In this document: positions 1 to 9,019 of the stretch, one piece after another
How the letters are laid out: each line of letters opens with the position of its first letter
Numbering within the stretch: position 1 is the stretch's first letter
Source of the DNA: Pararhodobacter sp.
Lineage (GTDB): Bacteria; Pseudomonadota; Alphaproteobacteria; Rhodobacterales; Rhodobacteraceae
Reading direction: 5' to 3'
Length of the DNA stretch: 64,000 nt
Assembly (NCBI RefSeq): GCF_034676545.1
Contig: NZ_JAUCBZ010000015.1
Span: 1,519,001 to 1,583,000, forward strand
Program-made: the position numbers and the translations under genes
Notes under the pieces: generated by a model
The model's input: only the letters and a program-made list of their open reading frames with translations
Database searches by the model: none
Told to the model about the DNA's origin: nothing

Positions 1-135
1 CGCCGGGTCCTGGATCCATCCCCACACCCGGTCGCGCATCAGAGGCGTTTGTTCGACCTCGTAGAACGCAGCATAGTCGGCATAGAGCCGCTCCCATGCG
101 GCGCGGTCTTGTTCAACGGGGCGTCTGATCTGCAT
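1..135 (-). CDS. N-terminal fragment of a GNAT-type acetyltransferase (runs off the window)
   Basis: The reverse strand reads from an ATG at 133-135 through 45 open codons to the window edge. The translation starts MQIRRPVEQDRAAWERLYAD, followed by an AFYEVEQTPLMRDRVWGW-type stretch. The pattern IRRPVEQDRAAWERLY is the usual first beta-strand/helix of GNAT N-acetyltransferases, and the later part fits the family too. Only the N-terminus is visible, so the acetyl-CoA loop cannot be checked and no substrate can be proposed. It is divergent from the inositol-phosphatase-like gene, so the 136-270 gap should hold both promoters. Confidence 0.6.
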   Translation of the reverse strand, partial: MQIRRPVEQDRAAWERLYADYAAFYEVEQTPLMRDRVWGWIQDPA

Positions 136-270
136 CCTTGGGGCTCCTCGGTTATTTCTCATCCTAGACTTGGGAAAAATTTCCGGCAATGGCGTGTTCT
201 CTGATCCTTGCCCTTTCCTTTCGCGGCCCTTTCCCGTATGGCCGCATCTGTTCAAAATGGAGCCGCAGAA

Positions 271-1062
271 ATGCAAGGTAGCGCCAATCTCAACCTGATG
301 ATCAAGGCCGCGCGCAAAGCGGGGCGCTCGCTGGTCAAGGACTTCCGCGAGGTCGAGAACCTTCAGGTGTCCTCGAAGGGTCCGGGCGATTTTGTCACCC
401 GCGCCGACCGCGAAGCCGAGCGGATCCTGAAAGACGACCTGTTGGCAGCGCGTCCGAACTATGGCTGGCTGGGCGAAGAAACCGGCGAGACCGAGGGCAC
501 CGACCCGACCCGGCGCTGGATCGTCGATCCCTTGGACGGCACCACCAATTTCCTGCACGGTCTGCCGCATTGGGCGGTGTCGATCGCGTTGGAGCACAAG
601 GGCGAGATCATCGCCGGCGTGGTCTTTGACGCGGCAAAAAGCGAGCTGTTCTACGCCGAAAAAGGCCTTGGTGCCTATATGAACGACACACGATTGCGGG
701 TGTCGGGTCGGTCGCGGATGATTGATTGTATTTTTGCCACCGGCGTCCCGTTTGCCGGGCGTCCCGCCTTGCCCGCGACGTTGCAAGACCTTGCGCGGCT
801 GATGCCGGTTTGCGCCGGGGTGCGCCGTTGGGGTGCCGCCGCGCTGGATCTCGCCTATGTTGCCGCCGGCCGCTATGATGGCTTCTGGGAACGCGGGTTG
901 CAGCCCTGGGATACGGCCGCCGGGTCCTTGCTGGTGCGGGAGGCCGGTGGATTTATTGCGCCGATCCGCGACGGGCAAAATGCCATCGAATCTGGCGACA
1001 TGATTGCCGCGAATGGCGAGATTTTTGAAGGTTTCACGCGCATCATCCGCAATCAGGATTGA
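271..1062 (+). CDS. Inositol monophosphatase family protein
   Basis: Mg-dependent sugar-phosphate phosphatase of the IMPase/CysQ/SuhB superfamily, 263 aa. Glu69-Glu70 (LGEE) and the motif DPLDGTTNF beginning at Asp86 supply the metal ligands; WDTAAGSLLVREAGG with Asp214 is the C-terminal family signature. I chose the ATG at 271 because GGAG lies 8 bases upstream and the protein then starts like other family members (MQGSANLNLMIKAARKAG); an upstream ATG at 208 would add an unlikely 21 residues. Substrate (inositol-1-P, PAP or fructose-1,6-bisP) cannot be told from sequence. A strong hairpin terminator follows. Confidence 0.9.
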   Translation: MQGSANLNLMIKAARKAGRSLVKDFREVENLQVSSKGPGDFVTRADREAERILKDDLLAARPNYGWLGEETGETEGTDPTRRWIVDPLDGTTNFLHGLPHWAVSIALEHKGEIIAGVVFDAAKSELFYAEKGLGAYMNDTRLRVSGRSRMIDCIFATGVPFAGRPALPATLQDLARLMPVCAGVRRWGAAALDLAYVAAGRYDGFWERGLQPWDTAAGSLLVREAGGFIAPIRDGQNAIESGDMIAANGEIFEGFTRIIRNQD

Positions 1063-1083
1063 TCTGCCGTCGTCAGACTATGG

Positions 1084-1111
1084 AACGCCCGCCATTTCTG
1101 GCGGGCGTTTT
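1084..1111 (+). terminator. Rho-independent terminator after the IMPase gene
   Basis: Perfect 11-bp stem AACGCCCGCCA / TGGCGGGCGTT with a TTTC loop, ending in a TTTT run. It sits 22 bases after the IMPase stop and just before the convergent aminotransferase stop at 1118, so it may also serve the opposite strand, though the U-run there is short. Confidence 0.85.
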
Positions 1112-1117
1112 GCGTCT

Positions 1118-2488
1118 TTAGCCCAGCACCTCGGTGATCGCCTCGGCGGTGACACGGGCGATCTGATCGGCTTCCGGCTTGGTCAGGCACAAAGGCGGGG
1201 CGAAACCCAGCAGATCCGCCTGCGGCATCGCGCGGGCAATCACGCCACGCTTGAGCATCGCCGCCACGACCTTTGGTCCGACGCTGCCCATCGGCGCAAA
1301 GGAGGCCCGGGTCGCCCGGTCGCTGGTCAGCTCAACGCCGCACAGCATGCCCTCGCCGCGAATATCGCCGACATTGGCGTGGCCGCCGATAGCATCCACC
1401 ATCGCGCCGCGCAGATAAGCGCCCACAGTCGCGGCATTCTCGACCAGGCCCAAGTCGTCGATCAGCTTGAGGTTGGCAACACCCGCCGCCGCGCCAATCG
1501 GGTGCGCCGAATAGGTCCAGCCGTGCCCGAACACGCCGTTTGCGTCGGTTCCCTGACACAGGACATCCCACATGCGCTGGCTGACAATAGACCCGGAGAG
1601 CGGCGCATAGGCCGAGGTCAGACCCTTGGCGATGGTGATCAGATCAGGCCGCATCCCGTAGTGATCCGAGCCGAACATGCTGCCGAGGCGACCAAAGGCG
1701 GTGATCACCTCGTCGGCAATCAGCAAGATATCGTGACGGTCCAGAACCTTTTGCACGGCCTGCCAATACCCGGCCGGAGGCGGCACGATGCCGCCAGTGC
1801 CCAACACGGGTTCGCCGATAAAGGCGGCGATGGTGTCGGCGCCCTCGCGCTCGATGATCGCCTCAAGGTCGGCGATCAGATAGGCGGTGAAATCGGCCTC
1901 GGTCATGTCGGCTTCAGGGCGGTGGTAGTAGTGTGGCGCTTTGGCGTGAACGACGCCTGCGAGTGGCAGATCAAACGTCTTGTGGAACAGTTCCAACCCG
2001 GTCAGCGAGCCGCTCATCAAGCCAGAGCCGTGATAGCCACGCCACCGGCTGATGATCTTCTTCTTTTTTGGCAGGCCGCGGGTGTTGTTGTAATTCCAGA
2101 CCAATTTGATGTTTGTCTCATTGGCATCCGAGCCGCCGAGGCCGAAAAACACGCGGGCCATATGATCGGGCGCGCGGTCCATGACCATCTTGGCCAAGGT
2201 GATCGACACCTCGGACCCGTGGCCGGCATAGGAATGATAATAGGCCAGTTCATGTGCCTGTTTGGCGATGGCATCGGCGATTTGCGTGCGCCCGTATCCG
2301 ACATTGACGCAGTACAATCCGGCAAACCCGTCCAGCAGACAATTCCCGTCGCGGTCGATGATATGACTGCCCTCACCGCCGGTGATGATGCGCTGCGGGG
2401 CCTCGCCGCGCGCGAATTGCGACAGATGGGTCGACGGATGAAAGAAATTCTCGCGGTCCCATTGGGCGAGCTCGTCATTGGTCAGCAT
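1118..2488 (-). CDS. Class III (omega) aminotransferase, PLP-dependent
   Basis: About 456 aa with the start at MLTNDELAQWDRENFFHP; a longer reading to 2548 is open but looks untranslated. Family features: GLGGSDANETNIKL (substrate/phosphate site), SRWRGYHG, DEVITAFGRLGSMFGSDHY and the PLP-lysine segment DLITIAKGLTSAYAPLSG, then GHGWTYSAHPIGAAAG. Related enzymes use putrescine, beta-alanine, taurine or 2,4-diaminobutyrate as amino donor with pyruvate or 2-oxoglutarate. It is followed upstream by a same-strand Lrp-type regulator and a divergent ArgE-like deacetylase, which suggests a role in amino-acid or polyamine catabolism (inference). Confidence 0.9.
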   Translation of the reverse strand: MLTNDELAQWDRENFFHPSTHLSQFARGEAPQRIITGGEGSHIIDRDGNCLLDGFAGLYCVNVGYGRTQIADAIAKQAHELAYYHSYAGHGSEVSITLAKMVMDRAPDHMARVFFGLGGSDANETNIKLVWNYNNTRGLPKKKKIISRWRGYHGSGLMSGSLTGLELFHKTFDLPLAGVVHAKAPHYYHRPEADMTEADFTAYLIADLEAIIEREGADTIAAFIGEPVLGTGGIVPPPAGYWQAVQKVLDRHDILLIADEVITAFGRLGSMFGSDHYGMRPDLITIAKGLTSAYAPLSGSIVSQRMWDVLCQGTDANGVFGHGWTYSAHPIGAAAGVANLKLIDDLGLVENAATVGAYLRGAMVDAIGGHANVGDIRGEGMLCGVELTSDRATRASFAPMGSVGPKVVAAMLKRGVIARAMPQADLLGFAPPLCLTKPEADQIARVTAEAITEVLG

Positions 2489-2603
2489 ATCGGGCGTCCT
2501 TATGATTTTGACGCGAGACTGGGCGAAACCGCGCGAGGGAGCAACCAAATCCGCGAGAGAAGCCAGAGACTTTGACTGCCATTCGACGTTTTTGCAGGTG
2601 AAA

Positions 2604-3083
2604 TCACTGCCCGAGCAGCGCCTCGAAAGGTGGGGCGGAGGGGCCTTTGACGGATTTCGTCACGATATAGCTGAAATACCGGGTCAACCCCAGGCGCGCC
2701 TCTAGCATCGTGTCGATAAGCTCTTGATACGCCTCGATATCCTTGGTCACCACTTGCAGCAGATAGTCATATCCGCCGCCCAAGGCCCAACAGGCCTGCA
2801 CCTCGTCGAAATGCTGCATCGCGGCCTCGAAAGCGCGGAAACTGGCGGCGGTATGGTCGGCCAATTCCACGACGACGAAAACCGTCATGCTGGGGCCGAG
2901 TTTGCGCAGGTTGAACCGCGCGCCATAGCCGTCGATCAGGCCCGCCTTTTCCAGTTTCGCCAAGCGTTCCCAACACGGCGTGGGCGTCAAGCCGACACGC
3001 GCCGCGAGGGCGGTTTTGGTGATCCGCCCGTCCTGAGCCAGCACCCGAAGGATGGCGATATCGCGGGCATCGAGTTTCAGCAT
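2604..3083 (-). CDS. Lrp/AsnC family transcriptional regulator
   Basis: 159 aa starting MLKLDARDIAILRVLAQDGR. The N-terminal winged helix (residues about 5-50, with ITKTALAARVGLTPTPCWERLAKLE as the helix-turn-helix) is followed by an AsnC ligand-binding domain with the usual GGYDYLLQV strand around residue 105. Gene order aminotransferase / regulator on minus, deacetylase on plus from 3173, is typical of a local Lrp-type regulator sensing an amino-acid substrate and controlling its neighbours. The start is chosen at the second ATG; the first would add MIRKT. Confidence 0.9.
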   Translation of the reverse strand: MLKLDARDIAILRVLAQDGRITKTALAARVGLTPTPCWERLAKLEKAGLIDGYGARFNLRKLGPSMTVFVVVELADHTAASFRAFEAAMQHFDEVQACWALGGGYDYLLQVVTKDIEAYQELIDTMLEARLGLTRYFSYIVTKSVKGPSAPPFEALLGQ

Positions 3084-3172
3084 GGTCTTTCTGATCAATC
3101 GCGCGTCGTTTTCCTTCTATCGTGGCCGGTGCCGGTCTGCCATCCTCGATCTGAGGCAACCGGATCTGCGAC

Positions 3173-4339
3173 ATGACGACACTCCTGCAAACCCAGTCCA
3201 TTTTACAGGACTTGATTTCATACCCGACGATTTCGGCCGACAGCAACCTGGCCTGCATCGGCTATCTGGCCGACCGGTTGGAACGGGCAGGCGCGCGGGT
3301 CGAGGTGATTGCCGATGATACCGGCGCGAAAGCAAATCTGTGGGCAACAATCGGGCCGGAGGGGGATGGTGGGATTGTCTTGTCCGGCCATTCCGATGTC
3401 GTGCCGGTGGCCGATCAGGATTGGTCCAGCGATCCCTTTGCCCTGACCGAGCGTGACGGCGCGCTGTTCGGGCGTGGCGCGTGCGACATGAAGGGGTTTA
3501 TCGCGGCCGCGGTGGCGATGGCGCCGGAGTTTGCGGCGCGCAAGCTGTCGCGCCCGGTACATTTTGCCTTTACCTATGACGAAGAAACCGGGTGTCTGGG
3601 AGGGCAGGCGCTGGTCGCCTTGCTGCGTGCGCGCGGGCTTCGTCCGGCCATGGCGCTGATCGGCGAGCCGACCGAGATGCGCATTATCGAGGGTCACAAG
3701 GGGTGTTGCGAGTATTCGACCCATTTCACCGGGCTGGAGGGGCATGGCTCCACGCCTGACAACGGCGTGAATGCCGTTGAATTTGCGGTGCGCTATGTCG
3801 CGCGGTTGCTGATGCTCAAGGATGAATTGCGCCGCCGATGCCCACCGGAAAGCCGGTTCGAGCCGCCCTGGTCCACCATCAACACCGGCGCTCTGATCGG
3901 CGGCGTCGCGCATAACGTCATCCCGGGCAAGGCGCGGATTGACTGGGAAATGCGCCCGGTGCAGGCGTCGGATGCGGCATTCGTCCAAGCGGATCTGGAG
4001 CGATACTGCGCCGAAACGCTTCTACCGGCGATGCGCGGGATCTACCCGCAAGCCAGTATCCGGACCGAGGTGATCGGCGATGTGGTCGGTCTGGAGCCCA
4101 TGGCGCAGAACGCGATTCGCGATCTGGTGGCGGAATTGACCGGCGCGAATGAGAGCGACCTCGTACCCTTTGGTACCGAGGCAGGTCTGTTCCAGCAGCT
4201 TGGCATGGATGTGATCGTCTGCGGGCCGGGGTCGATTGCGCAAGCGCACAAACCCGATGAATTCGTTACCCTGCGCCAGTTGGATCAATGCCTGAACCTG
4301 CTGCGACAACTCGGCGCGCGCGTGGCAGCGACTGGCTAG
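3173..4339 (+). CDS. argE: Acetylornithine deacetylase (ArgE-type M20 metallopeptidase)
   Basis: 388 aa, hydrolyses N-acetyl groups from ornithine or a related amino acid. M20 features: SGHSDVVP with His73 and Asp75, the bridging Asp105 in GRGACDMKG, catalytic Glu137-Glu138 in YDEETG, EP at GEPTEMR, and HKPDEFV near the C-terminus. Length fits ArgE of this group. It is divergent from the Lrp regulator with about 90 bases between starts. ArgE versus a catabolic N-acyl-amino-acid deacetylase cannot be separated here; the linked aminotransferase makes the catabolic option real. Its stop codon overlaps that of the convergent next gene (CTAG at 4336-4339). Confidence 0.8.
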   Translation: MTTLLQTQSILQDLISYPTISADSNLACIGYLADRLERAGARVEVIADDTGAKANLWATIGPEGDGGIVLSGHSDVVPVADQDWSSDPFALTERDGALFGRGACDMKGFIAAAVAMAPEFAARKLSRPVHFAFTYDEETGCLGGQALVALLRARGLRPAMALIGEPTEMRIIEGHKGCCEYSTHFTGLEGHGSTPDNGVNAVEFAVRYVARLLMLKDELRRRCPPESRFEPPWSTINTGALIGGVAHNVIPGKARIDWEMRPVQASDAAFVQADLERYCAETLLPAMRGIYPQASIRTEVIGDVVGLEPMAQNAIRDLVAELTGANESDLVPFGTEAGLFQQLGMDVIVCGPGSIAQAHKPDEFVTLRQLDQCLNLLRQLGARVAATG

Positions 4340-4770
4340 ACGCCAACCCCAGGCCCAAGGCAGGCCATCGGCGCGTTGTTCTGCTCGACTTCGTACAACT
4401 CCGTCGACGGCCCATCGAGGCCCTGGAAAATGGCGCGAAGCCCGGTTTCGGTGCGATAGAACTCCCAGCATTGTTCGTTCGCCGGCTCATTCTCGTACAG
4501 GAAGCAGATGTTTCCGTTGCGCTCATACCAGACACCATCTTGGCACTGGTCGCCAATGAAGGTCCAACGCACGCGACGATTGGGCAGGTATTGCTCTACA
4601 CCATACGGGGTTCCGTCAACGTTGTAACTGAGGGTTCTACCCTGCGTGTATTCATCAAAGGATTGCGCATTCATCGGCGTTTCGCTGGCCTCTTGCGCCA
4701 AGGCGGGCAGGGCGGTTGCCAGAAGGAACACGGCAAGCGACAGGGACGGCATGGAAACAAGGGCGCGCAT
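4336..4770 (-). CDS. Secreted protein of unknown function
   Basis: 144 aa when started at MRALVSMPSLSLAVF, preceded by GGAGGTTCTC. Residues 1-25 form a Sec signal peptide ending ALPALAQ. The mature part has four cysteines (DQCQDG, NICFLY, EQCWEF, MACLG), pattern WTFIGDQCQDGVWYERNG, and several aromatic residues, suggesting a small disulfide-bonded periplasmic domain. I do not recognise a named family. Its TAG shares the CTAG tetranucleotide with the argE stop on the other strand. Confidence 0.75.
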   Translation of the reverse strand: MRALVSMPSLSLAVFLLATALPALAQEASETPMNAQSFDEYTQGRTLSYNVDGTPYGVEQYLPNRRVRWTFIGDQCQDGVWYERNGNICFLYENEPANEQCWEFYRTETGLRAIFQGLDGPSTELYEVEQNNAPMACLGPGVGV

Positions 4771-4829
4771 GAGAACCTCCGGCAATTTCTGGTGACACCT
4801 TGCCAGAGTGCCCGGCGAAGGGCCAGTGC

Positions 4830-5852
4830 CTAGCCGTCACGATGCCGCGAGACGGCTTCTACCTGCGCCAGACGCGGGTCCATCACACGACGCCAAAGCG
4901 GTGGGAACAGCGCCAGAATCGCCATCGCCGGCAGCGGCAATGGCAGCAAAGGGGCTTGCGGCGGCAGGATCAGCTGGGGGTAGGGGCGTGACGGGTGCGC
5001 GTGGTGGTCGGAATGCCGGGGTGCGTTCAACATCATTGCCGAGGAATACCACCCGGTTGCATTCCAGCTATGTTGCGGGCCAACCGGCTCGAGGCGGCCA
5101 TCCGCCAAAACCCTGCGTCTGAGCCCATAGTGTTGGACATAATCCGACACCAGCAATTGCGACTGCGTGTGCGCGGCGAGGATGAGGTAAACCAAGAGCC
5201 CGGCCGCGCCAAAGACCAAACCAACCGCAACCAGACAAAGCGCCTCGCCAGCCAGATACCAGCGATAGGGGTTGGTGTAGGTGCCCTTTGAGCGCGCCGA
5301 CATCGCGCGCTCGGCGGCATAGCCCGCGCGAAAGCTGCCGATCCACGCCCGCGACAAGAAGCGCCAGAACCCTTGGCCGCGCCGCGCGGAATTGGGGTCA
5401 TCAGGCGTCGCAACATGGATATGGTGCACCAAGCGATGCGCAGAGGTGTGATGCCCAAAAAGAAAGGCAACATACAGGACCTGACCCAGCCGCATGAGGC
5501 GTCGGTCGGCACGATGGATCAATTCATGCGCGGCCGGATTGCCGATCTGACCGAAAAACAGGCCAAAGGCGACCAACCCGGCGACCCATTCCACGCCGTG
5601 CAACCGCCCTGTCAGCGCCCACAACGCCAGCAATAGATGGCTGATCTGCAAGACCCCCAGAAGCGCCAACAATCCGTCGCCTGCCGGAAACTCACCCTCG
5701 GACGGGGCCAGGGCCGCAAGCGCGTCCATGAACAGCCAGAGAAAGGCGATGGAAGCCAGCGCCGCCCATATCCAGACCCCACCCCAAAGCGCCCCGCAAA
5801 TCAGCAATCCGGCGGGTGTCAACGTGGCAAGGGCGAAGGCAGCAAGGCGCAT
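4830..5852 (-). CDS. AlkB-type membrane di-iron hydroxylase (alkane 1-monooxygenase / fatty-acid desaturase superfamily)
   Basis: 340 aa with start at MRLAAFALATLTPAG; ATG at 5864 is an alternative. Multiple membrane segments flank the three histidine boxes: HELIHR, then HRLVHHIHVATPDDPNSA, then RHSDHHAHPSRPYPQL. The second and third match the AlkB boxes (ATPxDPxSA, RHSDHHxxPxRxYxxL) closely, so terminal hydroxylation of an alkyl or lipid chain is likely. No rubredoxin or rubredoxin reductase gene is adjacent, so the electron donor must be elsewhere. Divergent from ftsY. Confidence 0.85.
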   Translation of the reverse strand: MRLAAFALATLTPAGLLICGALWGGVWIWAALASIAFLWLFMDALAALAPSEGEFPAGDGLLALLGVLQISHLLLALWALTGRLHGVEWVAGLVAFGLFFGQIGNPAAHELIHRADRRLMRLGQVLYVAFLFGHHTSAHRLVHHIHVATPDDPNSARRGQGFWRFLSRAWIGSFRAGYAAERAMSARSKGTYTNPYRWYLAGEALCLVAVGLVFGAAGLLVYLILAAHTQSQLLVSDYVQHYGLRRRVLADGRLEPVGPQHSWNATGWYSSAMMLNAPRHSDHHAHPSRPYPQLILPPQAPLLPLPLPAMAILALFPPLWRRVMDPRLAQVEAVSRHRDG

Positions 5853-5979
5853 AGACTCAATCATACAACAGGGAATATCGGACAGAAATGGGCGGTTTGC
5901 CGCGCCCCTCTTCCATAAGGCGCCCTCATAGGCTAGCTGCAAGACGTAACTATTCACCTAACTGGCGCAGGAGGTCGGC

Positions 5980-7032
5980 GTGTCCTTCTTCAACAAACTC
6001 AAGGAACGCATGTTCCGCTCGTCCGCGAAACTGGATGAGGGTCTGGATGCCCTGGTAACATCCGCGCCCGTCGCGCCCGAAGACGCGCCCTCCCCCGTAC
6101 CCGCGCCGACGGTCAAAGAGGCCACGACACCCGCCGCGCCACAGCCCGCGAAATCTGGAATTCTGGCGCGCTTGACCGGGCGCACCGAGGCTCCGCGGCG
6201 CGTATTGGACGACGCCATGATCGAGGACCTCGAGGATTTGCTGGTGCAAGCCGACCTTGGGGTTGAAACGGCGCTGAAAGTCACCGCCAATATTGCCGCC
6301 TCGCGGTTCGGTCGCAAAGTGACCACCGCCGAGATCAAATCCGCGTTGAACGGCGAAATCACCCGGATCATGACGCCTGTTGCCCGCCCGATGCCGATTT
6401 ACCCCAAACGCCCGCAGGTTGTTCTGGTGGTCGGGGTCAATGGTGCCGGGAAAACCACGACGATCGGCAAGCTTGCGTCGCAATTTCGTCAGGCGGGGAA
6501 AACCGTGATCATCGCGGCGGGCGACACCTTCCGCGCGGCGGCCGTTGAGCAATTGCAGGTCTGGGGTGACCGCGCCGGGGTGCCGGTCATGACTGCCCCC
6601 GAAGGCTCGGACCCGGCGTCTCTGGCCTTTGACGCGTTGACCCGTGCGCAAGCCGAAGGCGCGGATTTGTTGCTGATCGACACCGCAGGACGTCTGCAAA
6701 ACCGCACCGATCTGATGGAGGAACTGGCCAAGATCGTGCGTGTGATCCGCAAGAAAGATCCGACCGCGCCACACAATACCCTGCTGGTCCTCGACGCGAC
6801 GACGGGTCAAAACGCGCTGACACAGGTCGAGGTCTTCCGGCAGATCGCCGATGTGAGCGGCCTGATCATGACCAAGCTCGATGGAACCGCGCGCGGCGGG
6901 GTTCTGGTCGCCTTGGCCGACAAGTTCGGCTTGCCAATTCATGCAATCGGCGTGGGCGAGCAAATCGATGATCTCGCCCCATTTGATCCAGCCGAATTCG
7001 CCGCGGCCCTAACCGGAAGCGATATCGCCTAG
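5980..7032 (+). CDS. ftsY: Signal recognition particle receptor FtsY
   Basis: 350 aa GTPase that docks ribosome-SRP complexes at the membrane. It starts with GTG after GCAGGAGG. The N-terminal acidic/proline-rich A region is short (residues 1-60), then the N domain, then the G domain with P-loop GVNGAGKTTTIGKL, DTFRAAAVEQL insertion box, DTAGR and TKLDGTARGG. The SRP RNA gene partner is present in this window at 53.2 kb. Confidence 0.97.
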   Translation: MSFFNKLKERMFRSSAKLDEGLDALVTSAPVAPEDAPSPVPAPTVKEATTPAAPQPAKSGILARLTGRTEAPRRVLDDAMIEDLEDLLVQADLGVETALKVTANIAASRFGRKVTTAEIKSALNGEITRIMTPVARPMPIYPKRPQVVLVVGVNGAGKTTTIGKLASQFRQAGKTVIIAAGDTFRAAAVEQLQVWGDRAGVPVMTAPEGSDPASLAFDALTRAQAEGADLLLIDTAGRLQNRTDLMEELAKIVRVIRKKDPTAPHNTLLVLDATTGQNALTQVEVFRQIADVSGLIMTKLDGTARGGVLVALADKFGLPIHAIGVGEQIDDLAPFDPAEFAAALTGSDIA

Positions 7033-7358
7033 CCCCGCCGATCACGGCGCCCCATCAGTCCGGGGATGAGGAATACTCAGGCACATCCGGATCAAGCGGT
7101 TCCGAGGACCCAAAGGCCAAGTTAATACGATCTGACCGTCGGTAGATCGCCGCAAGACGCACTCGGAGATCGACTTCAGAGTTTTCAGGCCTGAAACCTT
7201 GTCAGAACACGCGCCCGTCCTGTCACCCACCGCTTGCCATGTCCTTGGTCTCCGCTCCGAGTTTTCCGGCTCTCAAGAATTGAGAAACGCCGACCGGACC
7301 ACCGACATGGACAATCAAAGTGTCGGTCTTTGTTCCGAAAAATATCCTGGGGAGTGAA
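7033..7358. other. Gene-poor intergenic stretch after ftsY
   Basis: No convincing protein gene. Short open frames on both strands have atypical composition and no recognisable motif. The stretch ends in two tandem hairpins with a plus-strand T-run, more than 300 bases beyond the ftsY stop, so it could be a long ftsY 3' untranslated region or hold an unannotated small RNA. Confidence 0.4.
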
Positions 7359-7400
7359 TTGGCGAAGCCAAGAGAGGGGCAACGCCCCTTTCCTCTTTTT
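7359..7400 (+). terminator. Tandem hairpins with T-run (plus-strand terminator)
   Basis: TTGGC-GAA-GCCAA at 7359-7371 is followed by AGGGGC-AAC-GCCCCT at 7375-7389 and then TTTCCTCTTTTTT. The T-run lies on the plus strand, so it terminates transcripts coming from the ftsY side rather than the convergent UbiH-type gene. Confidence 0.7.
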
Positions 7401-7402
7401 TC

Positions 7403-8593
7403 TTAGCGCATGCCAATGCCCAATTGCATGAGCCCCCGCCGAACCGGGGCCAGCGAGTAGAGGGCATGCAGGGTTCCCGCGCGTGCATCGCGCAGGGCGC
7501 GGTTTTCGATCATCGACGCTCGATTGAGCGCGCCGACCCCAGCCAGTCGCAGCTTGGCTTCGGGCCAGCGGCGACGATGATACGTATCGAGCATTGGCCG
7601 CGTGCCAATCGTGTCGGGTGTTGACAGGTCGAGCAGCGCGGTCAGGTCGCCAAGGCTCATGTTCAGCCCCTGCGCGCCGATTGGCGGCACGACATGCGCG
7701 GCCTCGGCCATCAATGCGGTGCGTTGTGCTGTGTAGCGGTCCGCCAGTTGGGTAATGATCGGCCAGACGGTGAGGGGGGTTGCCTGTTTCAGCGCGCCAT
7801 AGAGGCCGCACGACCGGGTGTTCATCGCGCTTTCAAACTCGGCGTGCGAGAGGGCACGCAGGCGCTCGATCTCTGGCCCCTTGTCCATCCACACCACCGC
7901 CGAGCAGGGCTGGCCTTGATGATCTGGCAAGGGCACCAGGGTAAATGGCCCGCCGGTGCGGTGTACCTCGGTCGAGACGTTGTCATGTGGGTCAGGATGC
8001 GTGACCGCAAAGGCCAAGGCCTTTTGTCCGTAGCGGGTGGTTTTCACGCCGATTCCCACAGACTTGCGCACGGCGGAATTACGGCCGTCTGCGGCAATCA
8101 GGAGTTTTGCGGAAATCTGTGCACCGTCTGAGAGGGTGATCAACGCCTCGGAGTCGCGGGTGAAAACTGCGTGTGTGGCGATGCCCGGCCGGAAATCGAC
8201 GTTCGGCAACTCGGCGATCCGGGCCACAAATTCACGGCGCAGCAGCCAGTTGGGCAGGTTCCAGCCAAAGGGCTGGCTCGAGACATCGGCGGCGTTGAAA
8301 TCGTGGCGGATGCGCGCAACGGGTTCTGCGCCGCCCGCGTCAACGATTCGCATGACTTGCAGCGGCATCGCGAAGGGTTCGAGCCTTTGCCACAAGCCAG
8401 CGTCGGTCAGGATCGGGATCGAGGGTTGCAAGAACGCCGTGGTGCGAAGATCAGCGCCCGGGGCGGTGCCGTCTGTCACCGGAGGAGCTGGATCAACAAT
8501 GATCACCGAATACCCGGCCGTCCCGAAGGCGGCGGCGGCGGCGAGCCCGGCCACGCCGCCGCCGGAGATCAGGATATCAACAGATTCGCGCAT
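7403..8593 (-). CDS. UbiH/UbiF/COQ6-family FAD-dependent hydroxylase
   Basis: 396 aa, probably a ubiquinone-ring hydroxylase. N-terminal Rossmann motif DILISGGGVAGLAAAAAFG and ADGRNSAVRK, then the family signature with AEAAHVVPPIGAQGLNMSLGD where FAD phosphate contacts sit. Alphaproteobacteria use one or more UbiH/UbiL/UbiM-type enzymes with varying ring specificity, so the exact position hydroxylated cannot be assigned. Divergence from other genes is limited: the small membrane gene upstream (8666-8905) is on the same strand. Confidence 0.88.
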   Translation of the reverse strand: MRESVDILISGGGVAGLAAAAAFGTAGYSVIIVDPAPPVTDGTAPGADLRTTAFLQPSIPILTDAGLWQRLEPFAMPLQVMRIVDAGGAEPVARIRHDFNAADVSSQPFGWNLPNWLLRREFVARIAELPNVDFRPGIATHAVFTRDSEALITLSDGAQISAKLLIAADGRNSAVRKSVGIGVKTTRYGQKALAFAVTHPDPHDNVSTEVHRTGGPFTLVPLPDHQGQPCSAVVWMDKGPEIERLRALSHAEFESAMNTRSCGLYGALKQATPLTVWPIITQLADRYTAQRTALMAEAAHVVPPIGAQGLNMSLGDLTALLDLSTPDTIGTRPMLDTYHRRRWPEAKLRLAGVGALNRASMIENRALRDARAGTLHALYSLAPVRRGLMQLGIGMR

Positions 8594-8665
8594 CAGTCAC
8601 TCCGATTTTGGTCAACGCTGTTTAGCCCAGCCTTGCGCAAAGTGCGAGACGACAGCGCGCCGCGG

Positions 8666-8905
8666 TCAGCCCCTTGTGATGGCAACCAGCAATCCCAGAA
8701 ACAGGATCGAGAAAACCGCGGCCGGGAGGTAAAGCGCGGGCAGGCCCCAAACAACCACGGCGCCCGCCCAAACCAAAAGCAGCACCAGAATGACATAAAG
8801 CGGACGATCCGCCCGAGCCCGTTCATTGTCATGGGCTATTGCCGCAAAAAGGCGCGCGCGAATGGTGCGGGTGTTGACGGGGGCAATGATGTCGGCGCTG
8901 GCCAT
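8666..8905 (-). CDS. Small two-helix membrane protein, unknown function
   Basis: 79 aa, start MASADIIAPVNTRTIRARLF. Two hydrophobic helices (roughly residues 37-54 and 56-75) follow a charged N-terminus. The longer reading to 8998 has no supporting ribosome site and unusual composition, so I take the internal ATG. Same strand as the UbiH-type gene, 72 bases upstream; no family recognised. Confidence 0.6.
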   Translation of the reverse strand: MASADIIAPVNTRTIRARLFAAIAHDNERARADRPLYVILVLLLVWAGAVVVWGLPALYLPAAVFSILFLGLLVAITRG

Positions 8906-9019
8906 GTCGATCTCCGGATTTGAAGTTGTCTCGGAGATATAGATTTTATAGGCGCGCCTCGCCATCGGGCAGAATGCCGCGCCCTGGCATCGTGGCACTT
9001 GCGCCCGGGTTCCGAGAGG

